From Rhodospirillales bacterium (GTDB lineage: Bacteria > Pseudomonadota > Alphaproteobacteria > Rhodospirillales_A > JACZKS01), in assembly GCA_018648445.1 (NCBI GenBank), contig JABGRG010000078.1, forward strand, positions 1 through 19,743: a DNA stretch of 19,743 nt, read 5' to 3'. Numbering within the stretch: the first letter of the stretch is position 1; the number at the start of each line of letters is the position of its first letter. A program made the translations under genes and the position numbers. The notes under the pieces are model-generated. The model searched no databases and was not told the DNA's origin. It saw only the letters and a list, made by a program, of their open reading frames with translations. This document shows positions 1-8,660 of this stretch, in pieces.

Positions 1-55
1 GATCGTTACGGCCTGTGCCGCAGAAGCCGAAATGAAAAGTGCTGCGGCCGGAATA

Positions 56-1312
56 TTAGGCCAAGCGTTTGGTGATGGCGTCGTAGTCCTCGATCTTGGA
101 AACCGGGCCGAGGGTGGTGAAGGTCAGGTTGCTGGCCAGCAACCGGCTTGCAACCCGCATGACGCTCGCCGCATCCACCGCCTCGACGCTTTCAATGATT
201 TCGGGTATGGGCAGTGGACGGCCGAAAACCATGAGCTGGCGGGCAAGCTGTTCGGCCCGCGACGAGGTGCTTTCCAGGGCCATCATAAGGCTTGCCTTGA
301 GTTGCGCGCGGGCACGGGCCACTTCGTCGTCGCGCACGGTTTCGCATATTTTTCGCAACTCGTCGCAAATTACCGGCATCAACTGGCCGACCTCTTTCTC
401 GCCCGTTCCCGCGTAGACCCCGAAAACACCGCCATCGGCGTAAAATGAGTGAAAAGATTGTATGGCGTAGACGAGACCGCGCTTCTCGCGGGCTTCCTGG
501 AACAACCGCGACGACATGCCACCGCCCAAAATGGTGGACAGCACCGAAACCGCATAAAAATCGTCGTCGGAATAGGACATCCCTTGCAACCCGAGCAGAA
601 CGTGAACCTGTTCAAGTTCACGCTGTTCGCGGAAATCCCCGCCCACGTACTTTACCGGCAGACGTTGCTCCGGCGTAAAGCTCGCCAACCCGGCGAACGC
701 TTCCTGGCCGAGGGCGACGAACGCGTCGTGGTCGACCTTTCCCGACGCCGTCAGGATCATGTTTGACGCCGCGTAATGGTCGTTCATGTAATCTAGAACG
801 GCCTCACGCGGCATATTGCCGATCAGTTCCGCCGAACCCATCACCGGCCGACCGATGGCCTGATCGGGAAAAGCGGTTTCCTGAAAATAGTCGAAAACCA
901 CGTCGTCCGGCGTGTCGCGCGACTGGTTGATTTCCTGAATGATGACCGTTCGTTCGCGAGCCAGCTCGTCAGCATCCAGCTTCGAATTTTGAAGAATGTC
1001 GGCGATAATATCGACGGCCAGCGGCAAATCCTCCTTGAGAACCTTGGCGTAATAGGCCGTATGTTCGCGCGAGGTATAGGCATTCAAATGCCCGCCGACC
1101 GCTTCAATCTCCTCGGCAATGGCCCGTGCGTCACGTCGCCCCGTCCCCTTGAACGCCATGTGTTCAAGCAAGTGCGACACGCCGTTTATTTCGGGCGATT
1201 CGTCACGGGTTCCGGCCCCTACCCACACGCCGACGGAAGCGGTTTCCACCGAATTCATGGTATCGGTGGCGACGCGCAGGCCGTTGTCCAGTGTCGTGAC
1301 CTGAACGGTCAT
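56..1312 (-). CDS. M16 family zinc metallopeptidase (processing-peptidase-like)
   Basis: Encodes a 418-residue peptidase of the M16 (pitrilysin / mitochondrial processing peptidase beta-like) family. The inverted zinc motif HxxEH is visible as H47-L-L-E50-H51, followed by the usual segment with an EAVGG-NAYTSREHTAYY pattern that carries the third zinc-ligand glutamate. An R-G-L-V-Y motif typical of the C-terminal half lies near residue 280. The length matches single-unit bacterial M16B proteins, and no signal peptide is seen, so a cytoplasmic role is likely. The ATG overlaps the thrC stop by 4 bp (ATGA), so the two genes are probably co-transcribed and translationally coupled. Bacterial M16B enzymes degrade or process peptides; the actual substrate is unknown. 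Family assignment is firm, specific function is not. Confidence 0.93.
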   Translation of the reverse strand: MTVQVTTLDNGLRVATDTMNSVETASVGVWVGAGTRDESPEINGVSHLLEHMAFKGTGRRDARAIAEEIEAVGGHLNAYTSREHTAYYAKVLKEDLPLAVDIIADILQNSKLDADELARERTVIIQEINQSRDTPDDVVFDYFQETAFPDQAIGRPVMGSAELIGNMPREAVLDYMNDHYAASNMILTASGKVDHDAFVALGQEAFAGLASFTPEQRLPVKYVGGDFREQRELEQVHVLLGLQGMSYSDDDFYAVSVLSTILGGGMSSRLFQEAREKRGLVYAIQSFHSFYADGGVFGVYAGTGEKEVGQLMPVICDELRKICETVRDDEVARARAQLKASLMMALESTSSRAEQLARQLMVFGRPLPIPEIIESVEAVDAASVMRVASRLLASNLTFTTLGPVSKIEDYDAITKRLA

Positions 1313-2715
1313 GCGAGCTGCTTTCCGGCGACGCGCGCGGCAACCAGGTCCTTGACGGCATCGACATCACCGTCGAGCACGTCAAAGCGTTCTTCACGCT
1401 CCATCAAATCGGCCAGCCTGGGGGGCAACCCGGGCCGCACGCCGGTCGCTTCCTCGACCGCATCGGGGAACTTGGCCGGGTGCGCCGTGGCGACGCCAAC
1501 AAAGGCGCACTCACGGGTGTCGCACAAGGTCTCGCCGGCCACGTACCCGATGACGCCGTGCGGGTCCAGCATTTCGCCGGTTTCTTCATAGATACGCTTG
1601 ATTTGCCGCTTGGTTTCGGTGTCGTCCATGCGGTGACCGCTGAACAGATCGCGCATTTTCTGCCAGCGTCCATCGCCGAAATTGACCGTTCCGTGTTCAC
1701 GAAAACTTTCCATCACGCCCGCCAGTTCGGCCCCGTCGCGATCATACAGATCGAACAAAAGCCGCTCGAAATTACTGGAAATCTGAATATCCATGCTGGG
1801 AGATAACGTGGGAACGACCGGGGCCATTTCCATCACCCCACCGGTAATGAAGCGGGTCAGAATGTCGTTGCTGTTGGAACCGATGATTAGTTCTGGAATA
1901 CCCAATCCCATTTCGCGCGCGCCGTAGGCGGCAAAAACATTGCCGAAATTCCCAGTGGGAACGGCAAACGTGATCTTGCGGTCAGGCGCGCCAAGGGCAA
2001 CGGCAGTCGCGAAATAGTAGGCGATCTGGATCATGATCCGGGCCCAGTTGATGGAATTGACGGCGGATAAGCTGTAGCGGTCGCGAAAGGCGGTGTCGCC
2101 GAACGCAGCCTTCACAATATCCTGACAATCGTCAAACGTTCCCTTGATGGCAACGTTATGCACGTTGGATGACAGGACCGTCGTCATCTGGCGACGCTGC
2201 ACATCCGAAACCCGCCCCTCGGGATGAAGAATGAAAATGTCGATGGCTTCGCGGTCGCGGCACGCCTCAATGGCCGCCGAGCCGGTATCGCCCGACGTGG
2301 CGCCGATAATCGTGACCCGTTCGCCGCGCGCTTTCAGCACGTAATCGAAAAGCCGCCCAACCACCTGCAAGGCGTAGTCCTTGAAGGAAAGGGTCGGCCC
2401 GTGAAATAGTTCCAGCAGCCAGCGGTCGGGCCCCAATTGCTTGATGGGCGCGATGGCCGTGTGGTCAAACTGGGCGTAGGCGTCTTCGACGATGGCGGCA
2501 AAATCAGCTTCAGGGATGGTGTCGCCGACAAACGGCTTCATGACCCGTACGGCAATTTCCGCGAAGGTCAGGCCGCGCAGATCGCGAATCTCCGATTCGC
2601 TGAATTGCGGCCACGATTGGGGAACATACAAACCGCCGTCCCGCGCCAGTCCGGCAAGCAACACGTCGTCGAATTCCAGAACGGGTGCTGCACCCCGGGT
2701 ACTAATGTATTTCAC
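1309..2715 (-). CDS. thrC: Threonine synthase
   Basis: Converts O-phosphohomoserine to threonine with PLP, the last step of threonine synthesis. The 468 residues match the long (E. coli/yeast-type) threonine synthases. The N-terminus MKYISTRG is typical. The PLP lysine is K112 in TLSFKDYALQ. A phosphate-binding GATSGDTGSAA segment follows near residue 140, and PTGNFGN lies in the second half. The start codon is GTG at 2715; on the minus strand GGGAGAAGG precedes it by 4-5 nt, which supports this start. The gene overlaps the downstream M16 peptidase gene by 4 bp. No truncation or missing catalytic residue is seen. Confidence 0.97.
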   Translation of the reverse strand: MKYISTRGAAPVLEFDDVLLAGLARDGGLYVPQSWPQFSESEIRDLRGLTFAEIAVRVMKPFVGDTIPEADFAAIVEDAYAQFDHTAIAPIKQLGPDRWLLELFHGPTLSFKDYALQVVGRLFDYVLKARGERVTIIGATSGDTGSAAIEACRDREAIDIFILHPEGRVSDVQRRQMTTVLSSNVHNVAIKGTFDDCQDIVKAAFGDTAFRDRYSLSAVNSINWARIMIQIAYYFATAVALGAPDRKITFAVPTGNFGNVFAAYGAREMGLGIPELIIGSNSNDILTRFITGGVMEMAPVVPTLSPSMDIQISSNFERLLFDLYDRDGAELAGVMESFREHGTVNFGDGRWQKMRDLFSGHRMDDTETKRQIKRIYEETGEMLDPHGVIGYVAGETLCDTRECAFVGVATAHPAKFPDAVEEATGVRPGLPPRLADLMEREERFDVLDGDVDAVKDLVAARVAGKQLA

Positions 2716-2762
2716 GAACCTTCTCCCGATGATTCTTGGCGTTAGATCGAATGCGCGCCTAA

Positions 2763-2792
2763 CCTATAGCCACGAATCGCCGCCGTAAACAA
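2763..2792 (-). promoter_or_regulatory. Candidate promoter for thrC
   Basis: On the minus strand a TTGTTT hexamer (plus coordinates 2787-2792) and a TATAGG hexamer (2763-2768) are separated by 18 nt, about 50 nt upstream of the thrC GTG. The match to the sigma-70 consensus is only partial (3 of 6 and 4 of 6), so this is a weak positional guess in the divergent gap between thrC and the small plus-strand gene. Confidence 0.25.
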
Positions 2793-2918
2793 ATTCGCAA
2801 CCTTTTCCTTCCATTCTTGGTTCCATGTGCCGCCCCCGCCAAGAAGAGATCAGCGCCGGGCGATGGTCGAGACGCACCGGCCTGGAAAGAGACTCACAGA
2901 AGTGAAGGAATTGTCGTT

Positions 2919-3152
2919 ATGTACAAATATGAGATTCAGTTTCTCGGCCGGGCCAAAGGTGACTTCGACCGGCACATGGAAGCGACGGCGAAAACCCACC
3001 CGGTCGGAAAAATCGGGTTCAAGAGCTACTATTTCGCGGGCATCAAGGGCCTGATCGTGTTTCTTGAACGAAAGGGCGATTGGGACGCCATACGCAACGC
3101 GGTACCCCGCCACGAGCTTGTCGGCGCATGGCAAATCGGCGCGGCGGCCTGA
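2919..3152 (+). CDS. Small hypothetical protein (77 aa)
   Basis: I do not recognise this family. The protein has 77 residues, begins MYKYEIQFLGRAKGDF and contains no cysteine, signal peptide or membrane segment. It reads as a compact alpha/beta domain: beta-rich start, a GKIGFKSYYFAGIKGLIVFLE centre and a short helix containing GDWDAIRNAV. The ATG at 2919 is preceded by GAAGGAA with about 9 nt spacing, which favours it over the in-frame ATG at 2817, whose extra residues look non-coding. It lies alone between divergent thrC and a downstream hairpin, so it is probably monocistronic. Function unknown. Confidence 0.7.
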   Translation: MYKYEIQFLGRAKGDFDRHMEATAKTHPVGKIGFKSYYFAGIKGLIVFLERKGDWDAIRNAVPRHELVGAWQIGAAA

Positions 3153-3185
3153 CCGGACACCCCATACACCGAGTTTTCGAAAAAT

Positions 3186-3236
3186 GGGCCTGGGCGGCAA
3201 ATCGTCCGGGCCCGCTTCGTTTGATCTTCTTGTTTT
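3186..3236 (+). terminator. Probable rho-independent terminator after the 77-aa gene
   Basis: An 11-bp stem pairs 3186-3196 with 3203-3213 (GGGCCTGGGCG with CGTCCGGGCCC, two G-U pairs) around a 6-nt loop. It is followed by a T-rich stretch with TTTGATCTTCTTGTTTT rather than a pure T run. It sits 34 bp after the small gene's stop codon and before the RBS of the acetyltransferase gene. The weak T-tract lowers confidence. Confidence 0.5.
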
Positions 3237-3284
3237 CGGCCCTGCCCACGACCATATGGCCGATGATCGGGGGAGGACGGAGAC

Positions 3285-3908
3285 ATGACAGGCGAGTTTA
3301 AGCTGGAGGCGCCGTTTCGCAGGGCGGAACCCAAAGATTGCCTGCGCATCGCGGAACTATTCAACATCGCGGGTGCCGGGGTTCCCGAATATGTCTGGAC
3401 CAACTTGGCCGACGAGTACCCAGGGCTTAGCCCGCTGGAAATTGGCGAACAGCGCTATCTGCGTGAAGACATCGCGTTTAGTTTTCGCAATACCGTGGTC
3501 GCGGAAATCGACGGCAAGGTCGTCGGCATTCTGATCGCCTTTCCCATAGAAAGTGAAGACGAGCCTTCGCAATCGGAACTCGCCGAAACCGAACCGGAAT
3601 CCGACACCCCCGACGTGATGCGACCGTTCCACGAGCTTGAAATTCCCGGCAGTTATTACATCTGTGGCGTCGCCCTGTCACCCGAGCACCGCGGTCGCGG
3701 CCTTGGCACCGGATTTATGGAGATTGCGCGCAACACCGCGCGCAACGAAGGCCTTAAGACGCTAAGTCTCATCGCCTTCGAGCAGAACCCGCGCGCCGTT
3801 AAACTTTACGAAAAACTCGGCTTCGACATCGTGGACAGCCGCCCCCTGGTTCCGCACCCGCTGATTCAATACACCGGAAAGGCGTTGCTAATGGCGGCTA
3901 AGGTTTAA
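3285..3908 (+). CDS. GNAT family N-acetyltransferase
   Basis: A 207-residue acetyl-CoA-dependent N-acetyltransferase. Motif A is clear: YICGVALSPEHRGRGLGTGF at about residues 125-144, with R136-G-R-G-L-G141 forming the pyrophosphate-binding loop. NPRAVKLYEKLGF at 168-180 is the usual motif B with its tyrosine. Residues about 88-112 are an acidic insertion rich in Glu and Asp between the predicted strands. The ATG at 3285 has GGGGGAGG about 8 nt upstream. The 3' end overlaps the convergent aminopeptidase P gene by 11 bp. The substrate (amine, antibiotic or protein N-terminus) cannot be read from sequence. Confidence 0.92.
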   Translation: MTGEFKLEAPFRRAEPKDCLRIAELFNIAGAGVPEYVWTNLADEYPGLSPLEIGEQRYLREDIAFSFRNTVVAEIDGKVVGILIAFPIESEDEPSQSELAETEPESDTPDVMRPFHELEIPGSYYICGVALSPEHRGRGLGTGFMEIARNTARNEGLKTLSLIAFEQNPRAVKLYEKLGFDIVDSRPLVPHPLIQYTGKALLMAAKV

Positions 3909-5661
3909 GAGGGCGGGTCGCTCCTTCCAGCCATTGACGCGTAGCTTGGTCAACCAGCGGCCCGATCTCGGCCAGCACCCGTGCGTGGTATTTATCCAGC
4001 CAGTCCAGTTCCGCGCCGTCAAGCAGTTCCGGCGCTATCAGGGCCAGATCAATCGGCGCCAGGGTCAGCGTCTCAAAGCCTAAAAAGGCTTGGTCGCGCA
4101 TTTCCACGGCAACCAGATTTTCGATGCGAATGCCGAATTCACCGGCCTTGTAAAAACCCGGTTCGTTGGAAAGCACCATTCCCGGCTGCAACGCTATACG
4201 GTTGGGTATCTTGCCGATTCGCGCCGGACCCTCGTGAACACCCAAATAACTGCCGACCCCATGCCCCGTTCCATGATCGTAATCCAGACCGGCGTCCCAA
4301 AGCGGCTTGCGGGCGATGGCGTCCAGTTGCGATCCCGTCGTTCCTTTCGGAAATACGGCGGTGCCCAGCGCGATATGCCCTTTTAGCACCCGCGTGAACC
4401 GATCCCGCATTTCATCGCTCGGCGTGCCGACGGCCACGGTTCGCGTGATATCGGTGGTGCCGTCAAGGTACTGGCCGCCGGAATCCACCAGATACAGCGA
4501 TCCGGCCTCAAGGTCCCGGTTGGTCGTTTCATTGCATCGGTAATGGCAGATCGCACTGTTGGGTCCGGCTCCCGAGATGGTTTCAAAGCTCGGCCCCCGG
4601 TACAGATCGGCCTCTCGGCGAATGCTCTCCAGCTTTGCCGCCACCGACAACTCGTTCAGGCCGCCTTCACGCGAGGCTTGGTCAAACCACGCCAGAAAAC
4701 GGGCCATGGCGGCTCCGTCCCGCCGGTGGGCGGCGCGAAATCCTTCCAGTTCCCGCCCGTTCTTCGTCGCCCTCGGCAACAGGCAGGGATCGGACCCGCC
4801 AATCGCCTTGGCGCCGCATTCCTCCAGCCGATGCCACACCCAAACGGGCGCTGCGTCCTTATCTACCCGCACCGTTTTTCCAAGCGAGCCGAGAATTTCC
4901 AGGACGCCGCCCAGCCCATCCATTGGATGGATGGCCACCCCATCACCCAAATGACGGCGGGTCGCTTCAGACAGCTTTCCTTCGTCAATAAACAAATCAA
5001 GCGTCGCGTCCGCGTGAATAAGCGCGAAGGAAAGCGCCAACGGAGTGAACGGAACGTCGCCACCCCGGATATTTAGTAGCCACGCCACCGAATCGGGGGC
5101 CGCGATGAATGCGGCATCGGCATGATCATGTACCAATCCATCGGCAAGGTGCCTCAGTTTTTGGCCCGCGTCCTCTCCGGCATAGGCAATCTCGTGCGGA
5201 ACCACAGGGGCTGACGGCGGCGGTGGTCTGTCGGTCCAGATGTCGTCGATGGGGTTTTGTGAGACAGCAACCAGCTTGGCTCCGGCCTTCTGGCACGCGG
5301 AATGGAGGCGCGCCGCCTGATTGGGCGTGTGGAGCCAGGGGTCGTAGCCAAGCCGCAAATCTGCCGTCAGATTATCGCCCAACCAGGCGTCGGCGGGCTC
5401 TTCCACCAGATGCCGAAATTCATAACGTCCGGCGTCGACCTGATCACGGACCTGCAGGGTGTAGCGTCCGTCAACGAATATGGCGGCCCGTTCACGCAAT
5501 ATGACGGCCAGCCCGGCCGAGCCCGTAAATCCGGTCAGCCAGGCCAGACGTTCGGCGCAGGGCGGAAGGAATTCACCCTGATGCGGATCCGCCCGGGGAA
5601 CCATGAAACCGTCCAGATCACGCGCCGCAAGTTGTTCTCGCAACCTTTCAAGCCTGTCCAC
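3898..5661 (-). CDS. Aminopeptidase P family protein (Xaa-Pro aminopeptidase, M24B)
   Basis: A dinuclear-metal peptidase that removes N-terminal residues preceding proline. It has the three-part layout of the roughly 600-residue XPNPEP1-type enzymes: two creatinase-like N-terminal domains and a C-terminal pita-bread domain. Counting from the proposed start, the metal ligands are D393 (LVDSGG), D404 (DGTTDITRT), H467 (GTGHGVG), E500 (SNEPGFY) and E514 (GIRIENL), with spacing nearly identical to human XPNPEP1. The open frame reaches a GTG at 5709, but no RBS precedes it. AAGGA lies 7 nt before TTG 5664 and 10 nt before GTG 5661, and residues from there (VDRLERLREQLAARDLDGF) match the usual N-terminus, giving 587-588 residues. 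No signal peptide: cytoplasmic. Confidence 0.94.
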   Translation of the reverse strand: MDRLERLREQLAARDLDGFMVPRADPHQGEFLPPCAERLAWLTGFTGSAGLAVILRERAAIFVDGRYTLQVRDQVDAGRYEFRHLVEEPADAWLGDNLTADLRLGYDPWLHTPNQAARLHSACQKAGAKLVAVSQNPIDDIWTDRPPPPSAPVVPHEIAYAGEDAGQKLRHLADGLVHDHADAAFIAAPDSVAWLLNIRGGDVPFTPLALSFALIHADATLDLFIDEGKLSEATRRHLGDGVAIHPMDGLGGVLEILGSLGKTVRVDKDAAPVWVWHRLEECGAKAIGGSDPCLLPRATKNGRELEGFRAAHRRDGAAMARFLAWFDQASREGGLNELSVAAKLESIRREADLYRGPSFETISGAGPNSAICHYRCNETTNRDLEAGSLYLVDSGGQYLDGTTDITRTVAVGTPSDEMRDRFTRVLKGHIALGTAVFPKGTTGSQLDAIARKPLWDAGLDYDHGTGHGVGSYLGVHEGPARIGKIPNRIALQPGMVLSNEPGFYKAGEFGIRIENLVAVEMRDQAFLGFETLTLAPIDLALIAPELLDGAELDWLDKYHARVLAEIGPLVDQATRQWLEGATRPLKP

Positions 5662-5844
5662 CAAATCCCGTTCCTTTTTTTGGGCTATGCGCGCATGGCA
5701 TCGCTGCACTGCAATAAATGCGCTACTTTAATTTGTTGAGGGGAGTATATCACAAGGCAGTCGGATGGCGCGCAAGCGTAGATCCGAAAATAACAAGAAA
5801 CGAGATCCCTGATCCCAACAGACGTTACCAAAGGAATAAGAACG

Positions 5845-6264
5845 ATGACGACCGCCCACAATGAAAATCATATGACCGACTTTTTCTCGGCCCAGGAATT
5901 CCCCCGGCGGGTAAATACGCTTGAAATCCTGCAGCAGGCCGAACAACACCGCGCCCAGGAACTTGCACGGCTCGGCGCGGCTTTTGGCAGGTTTGTCCGC
6001 CGCACGGTCATTTCCCCGATCGTCGTCGCCTACCAGCGCCAGCGCATGTACGAAGAACTCAGCCAGTTGAGCGATCGCGTGCTTGAAGATATCGGCGTGT
6101 CGCGCGGCAACATCGCACAGGTGGTCGCAGACTCCTTTCCGGGTCAAGCCGAACAAAAGGCCGAAACCGCCAATACGACGCTTCATTCTCTCGTCGCCAA
6201 GCGGCGCGCGCAGGCTGCGCAGACGGTATCGAACGATCAGACGCACCGCCCGCTGGCTGCCTGA
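5845..6264 (+). CDS. DUF1127 domain protein
   Basis: A 139-residue protein whose middle carries a DUF1127 motif: YEELSQLSDRVLEDIGVSRG (about residues 68-87), the arginine-rich-family pattern common in alphaproteobacteria. Short DUF1127 proteins of other alphaproteobacteria have been linked to RNA and phosphate or carbon metabolism; this version is longer, with a roughly 65-residue N-terminal region and a polar C-terminal tail. The ATG is preceded by AAAGGA with about 9 nt spacing. A second in-frame ATG lies 10 codons on (MTDFFSAQ). It is monocistronic, with its own strong terminator downstream. The exact role is unknown. Confidence 0.85.
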   Translation: MTTAHNENHMTDFFSAQEFPRRVNTLEILQQAEQHRAQELARLGAAFGRFVRRTVISPIVVAYQRQRMYEELSQLSDRVLEDIGVSRGNIAQVVADSFPGQAEQKAETANTTLHSLVAKRRAQAAQTVSNDQTHRPLAA

Positions 6265-6285
6265 TTTCGATTTCAGCCCTCCCCG

Positions 6286-6342
6286 AAAAAGCGCGGCTAC
6301 TCGGTGCCAAGACCGTGTAGCGGCGCTTTTTTTATTTTTTTT
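6286..6342. terminator. Strong, probably bidirectional terminator
   Basis: A long hairpin: AAAAAGCGC-G-GCTAC (6286-6300) pairs with GTAGC-G-GCGCTTTTT, with one internal G/G mismatch, and an inner CGGT/ACCG stem closes a 6-nt loop. A T-rich run (7 T, A, 8 T) follows on the plus strand, and the A5 at 6286-6290 gives a T5 run on the minus strand. It therefore fits termination of the DUF1127 gene and of the convergent lipoprotein gene, whose TAA stop (6332-6334) lies within the T-tract. Confidence 0.88.
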
Positions 6343-6640
6343 GCGAATACCCTTTGCGCAACATGCAATCGGCGATCATGCGGTCGCGCCGCCCGACGGC
6401 GTCGTGACGCGCCATCGACGTGCGAAATCCCGCGCCAACGCCATCGTCTCCGAAATCGGTGCCGGGAACATCGCGATCATACATGCGCCCGGCTTCGGCA
6501 TCGGCGAACCCCCGGCATGTGGCCGTATCGGCACGACGGCGGGCGGCATCGCCGCCGGATTTTTCCCAACCGGCGGGGATCGAACACCCCATGGCAAATG
6601 CCATTGATAGAATTGCGATTGTGGTCCAGATCCTAATCAT
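6332..6640 (-). CDS. Small hypothetical lipoprotein
   Basis: A 102-residue protein with a short N-terminal hydrophobic segment ([19 protein letters not shown]) ending in a lipobox-like A-M-G-C19, so export and lipidation at C19 are likely. The mature part is polar, has two further cysteines (in ATCRGF and ADCMLRKGY) and ends in a C-M-L-R-K-G-Y segment. I do not recognise a named family. Its ATG lies inside the end of the TlpA-like gene (8-bp overlap, 6633-6640), so translation is probably coupled. The pairing with a thioredoxin-like protein makes a disulfide relationship conceivable, but this is inference. Confidence 0.75.
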   Translation of the reverse strand: MIRIWTTIAILSMAFAMGCSIPAGWEKSGGDAARRRADTATCRGFADAEAGRMYDRDVPGTDFGDDGVGAGFRTSMARHDAVGRRDRMIADCMLRKGYSQKK

Positions 6641-7205
6641 CTTTGAAACACCCGCGAATCAGCGTCAGAGCATCTTGCGAATCCCATTCGGCCGGACCGA
6701 CCAGCCGTCCCACATCATACCCTTCGGCATTGATTAGAACCGTGGTCGGCAAACCCCGGACCCCGAGTGCGCGCGCCGAGCGCAATCCTTCGTCAAGCAT
6801 GACCGGAAGATTGTCGATGCCGTTCGCGGTGTAGAATTTCTCAACCACGGAAGGCCCGCCGCGGTCGCTCGATAGCGCCAGCACCTCGATACCGTCGGCC
6901 TCCAATTCGGCCCGCAAGCGATCCAAAGCAGGCATTTCGCGAACGCAAGGCGGGCACCAGGTGGCCCAGAAATTAAGAACGACGCCTTTTCCTCCGTAGC
7001 TTGACAGGTCTCTTTTCCGGCCCTGAGAATCGGTAAATTCGACGCCGGAAACCTTTGCGGGGTCCGCTGCGGGCTGGAACGCCGCCATCATTCCCGACGG
7101 CGCGGGGCATTTTCCCGTTTGCGTGCCGCCCCGCTCCAGGGATATGGTCGCACCCAGCGCGGCAATGACGCCAACGACGATCAACACTATTAAACGCGAA
7201 TTCAC
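6633..7205 (-). CDS. TlpA-like membrane-anchored thiol-disulfide oxidoreductase
   Basis: A 190-residue thioredoxin-fold protein. An N-terminal membrane anchor ([18 protein letters not shown], about residues 4-21) is followed by a periplasmic AhpC/TSA-TlpA domain with the active site W83-C84-P-P-C87 and the cis-proline loop G-L-P153-T-T. Such proteins reduce disulfides in the periplasm, often in cytochrome c or oxidase assembly. The frame is open further upstream, but AAGAGG lies 6 nt before GTG 7205, giving MNSRLIVL; the alternative ATG at 7232 would overlap the divergent argH start codon. The frame beyond 7232 is antisense to argH and non-coding. The downstream lipoprotein gene overlaps by 8 bp. 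Confidence 0.9.
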   Translation of the reverse strand: MNSRLIVLIVVGVIAALGATISLERGGTQTGKCPAPSGMMAAFQPAADPAKVSGVEFTDSQGRKRDLSSYGGKGVVLNFWATWCPPCVREMPALDRLRAELEADGIEVLALSSDRGGPSVVEKFYTANGIDNLPVMLDEGLRSARALGVRGLPTTVLINAEGYDVGRLVGPAEWDSQDALTLIRGCFKDD

Positions 7206-7230
7206 GGGCAACCTCTTGGTTGAGCGGACC

Positions 7231-8646
7231 ATGACAAAGAAAACGACAGACACCGATACCCAAACCAGCACCATGTGGGGTGGGCGCTTCGAGACGGGTC
7301 CGGCGTCGATCATGGAGGAAATCAATGCCTCCATCGACATCGACCAGCGGCTTGCCGTGCAAGATATCACGGCATCGAAGGCCCACTGCGACATGCTGGT
7401 TCGCACCGGCATCATATCGCAAACCGACGGCAATGCCATCGTTCGCGGCCTTGACGCCGTCGCCGCTGAAATCGCCGATGGAAGTTTCAAATTCTCAAAG
7501 GCCCTTGAAGACATTCATATGAACGTCGAATCGCGCGTGGGCGAGATCGCCGGCGAGGCCGCTGGCAGGCTGCACACCGCACGCTCACGAAACGATCAGG
7601 TGGCGACCGATTTCAAGCTGTGGGTACGTAATGCAATCGATGCGCTGGATGGTCAAATTTCGGCCCTGCAACGCGCCCTTATTGATCAGGCGGAAACCCA
7701 TACGGGATCCGTCATGCCAGGCTTCACCCACATGCAGACGGCCCAACCCGTCACCCTTGGGCATCATCTGCTGGCCTATGTGGAAATGCTGGGCCGCGAC
7801 CGCAGCCGGTTTGCCGATTGCCGTGCGCGGCTGAATGAATGCCCGCTGGGTGCGGCGGCGCTGGCCGGAACGTCATTTCCCATCGACCGCGAAATGACCG
7901 CCGAGAGCCTCGGGTTCGATGCCCCCTGCGCCAATTCCATGGACGCCGTATCGGATCGCGATTTCGCACTGGAATATCTGAGCGCCGGAGCCATTCTGTC
8001 GGTCCATCTTTCGCGGCTGGCCGAGGAAATCGTGCTGTGGTGTTCGGACGGCTTCGCCTTTCTGCGCTTGTCGGACGCCTTCTCGACGGGAAGTTCGATC
8101 ATGCCGCAAAAACGCAATCCGGATGCGGCCGAACTGGTCCGGGGCAAGGCCGGGCGGGTCATCGGCGATCTGAATGCGCTGTTGATCACCATCAAGGGTC
8201 TTCCCATGACCTATGCCAAGGACATGCAGGAAGATAAGGAGCCCGTTTTCGACGCCGCCGATACCATGACCCTTTGTCTGGCCGCCATGACCGGCATGAT
8301 CACGCAAGGTACGTTCGACGCCAAACGCATGCGCGATATGACCGGGCGCGGCTTCGCCACGGCGACGGATCTGGCCGACTGGCTGGTCCGGGTTGTGGGC
8401 ATGCCGTTCCGCGAAGCCCACCATGTCACGGGCCGCATCGTCAAACGGGCCGAAACCAAGGGGTGCGGTTTGGAAGATTTGTCGATTGAGGAAGTGCGCG
8501 AAGAAGAACCACGCATCTCGCCGGACGTATTCGACGTCCTCGGTATCGACAACTCGGTCAAAAGCCGCGCCAGTCTGGGTGGAACGTCACCCGACAACGT
8601 GCGCCGAGCGGTCGCTGCGGCGCGCAAACGGTTTCTTGACGGATGA
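7231..8646 (+). CDS. argH: Argininosuccinate lyase
   Basis: Splits argininosuccinate into arginine and fumarate, the last step of arginine synthesis. The 471 residues match the family. MWGGRF and the substrate loop [13 protein letters not shown] (115-127) are present, as are [12 protein letters not shown] with H167 and the fumarase/aspartase signature [12 protein letters not shown] with S288/S289, K294 and N296. The start at ATG 7231 gives [20 protein letters not shown], a normal N-terminus; only a weak GAG precedes it. The in-frame extension to 7123 runs antisense to the TlpA-like gene and is rejected. The gene heads a plus-strand cluster with the LptM-like lipoprotein, lysA and TIGR02302 genes. 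Confidence 0.97.
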   Translation: MTKKTTDTDTQTSTMWGGRFETGPASIMEEINASIDIDQRLAVQDITASKAHCDMLVRTGIISQTDGNAIVRGLDAVAAEIADGSFKFSKALEDIHMNVESRVGEIAGEAAGRLHTARSRNDQVATDFKLWVRNAIDALDGQISALQRALIDQAETHTGSVMPGFTHMQTAQPVTLGHHLLAYVEMLGRDRSRFADCRARLNECPLGAAALAGTSFPIDREMTAESLGFDAPCANSMDAVSDRDFALEYLSAGAILSVHLSRLAEEIVLWCSDGFAFLRLSDAFSTGSSIMPQKRNPDAAELVRGKAGRVIGDLNALLITIKGLPMTYAKDMQEDKEPVFDAADTMTLCLAAMTGMITQGTFDAKRMRDMTGRGFATATDLADWLVRVVGMPFREAHHVTGRIVKRAETKGCGLEDLSIEEVREEEPRISPDVFDVLGIDNSVKSRASLGGTSPDNVRRAVAAARKRFLDG

Positions 8647-8660
8647 CCGGAGGAAGCAAG

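Noticed and set aside
1..55. Start of a further minus-strand gene with a signal-peptide-like reading (A-A-L-F-I-S-A-S-A-A-Q-A)
   Set aside because: The frame is open to the window edge and hydrophobic, but no ATG, GTG or TTG start or RBS is visible after the M16 stop; too little sequence to support it.
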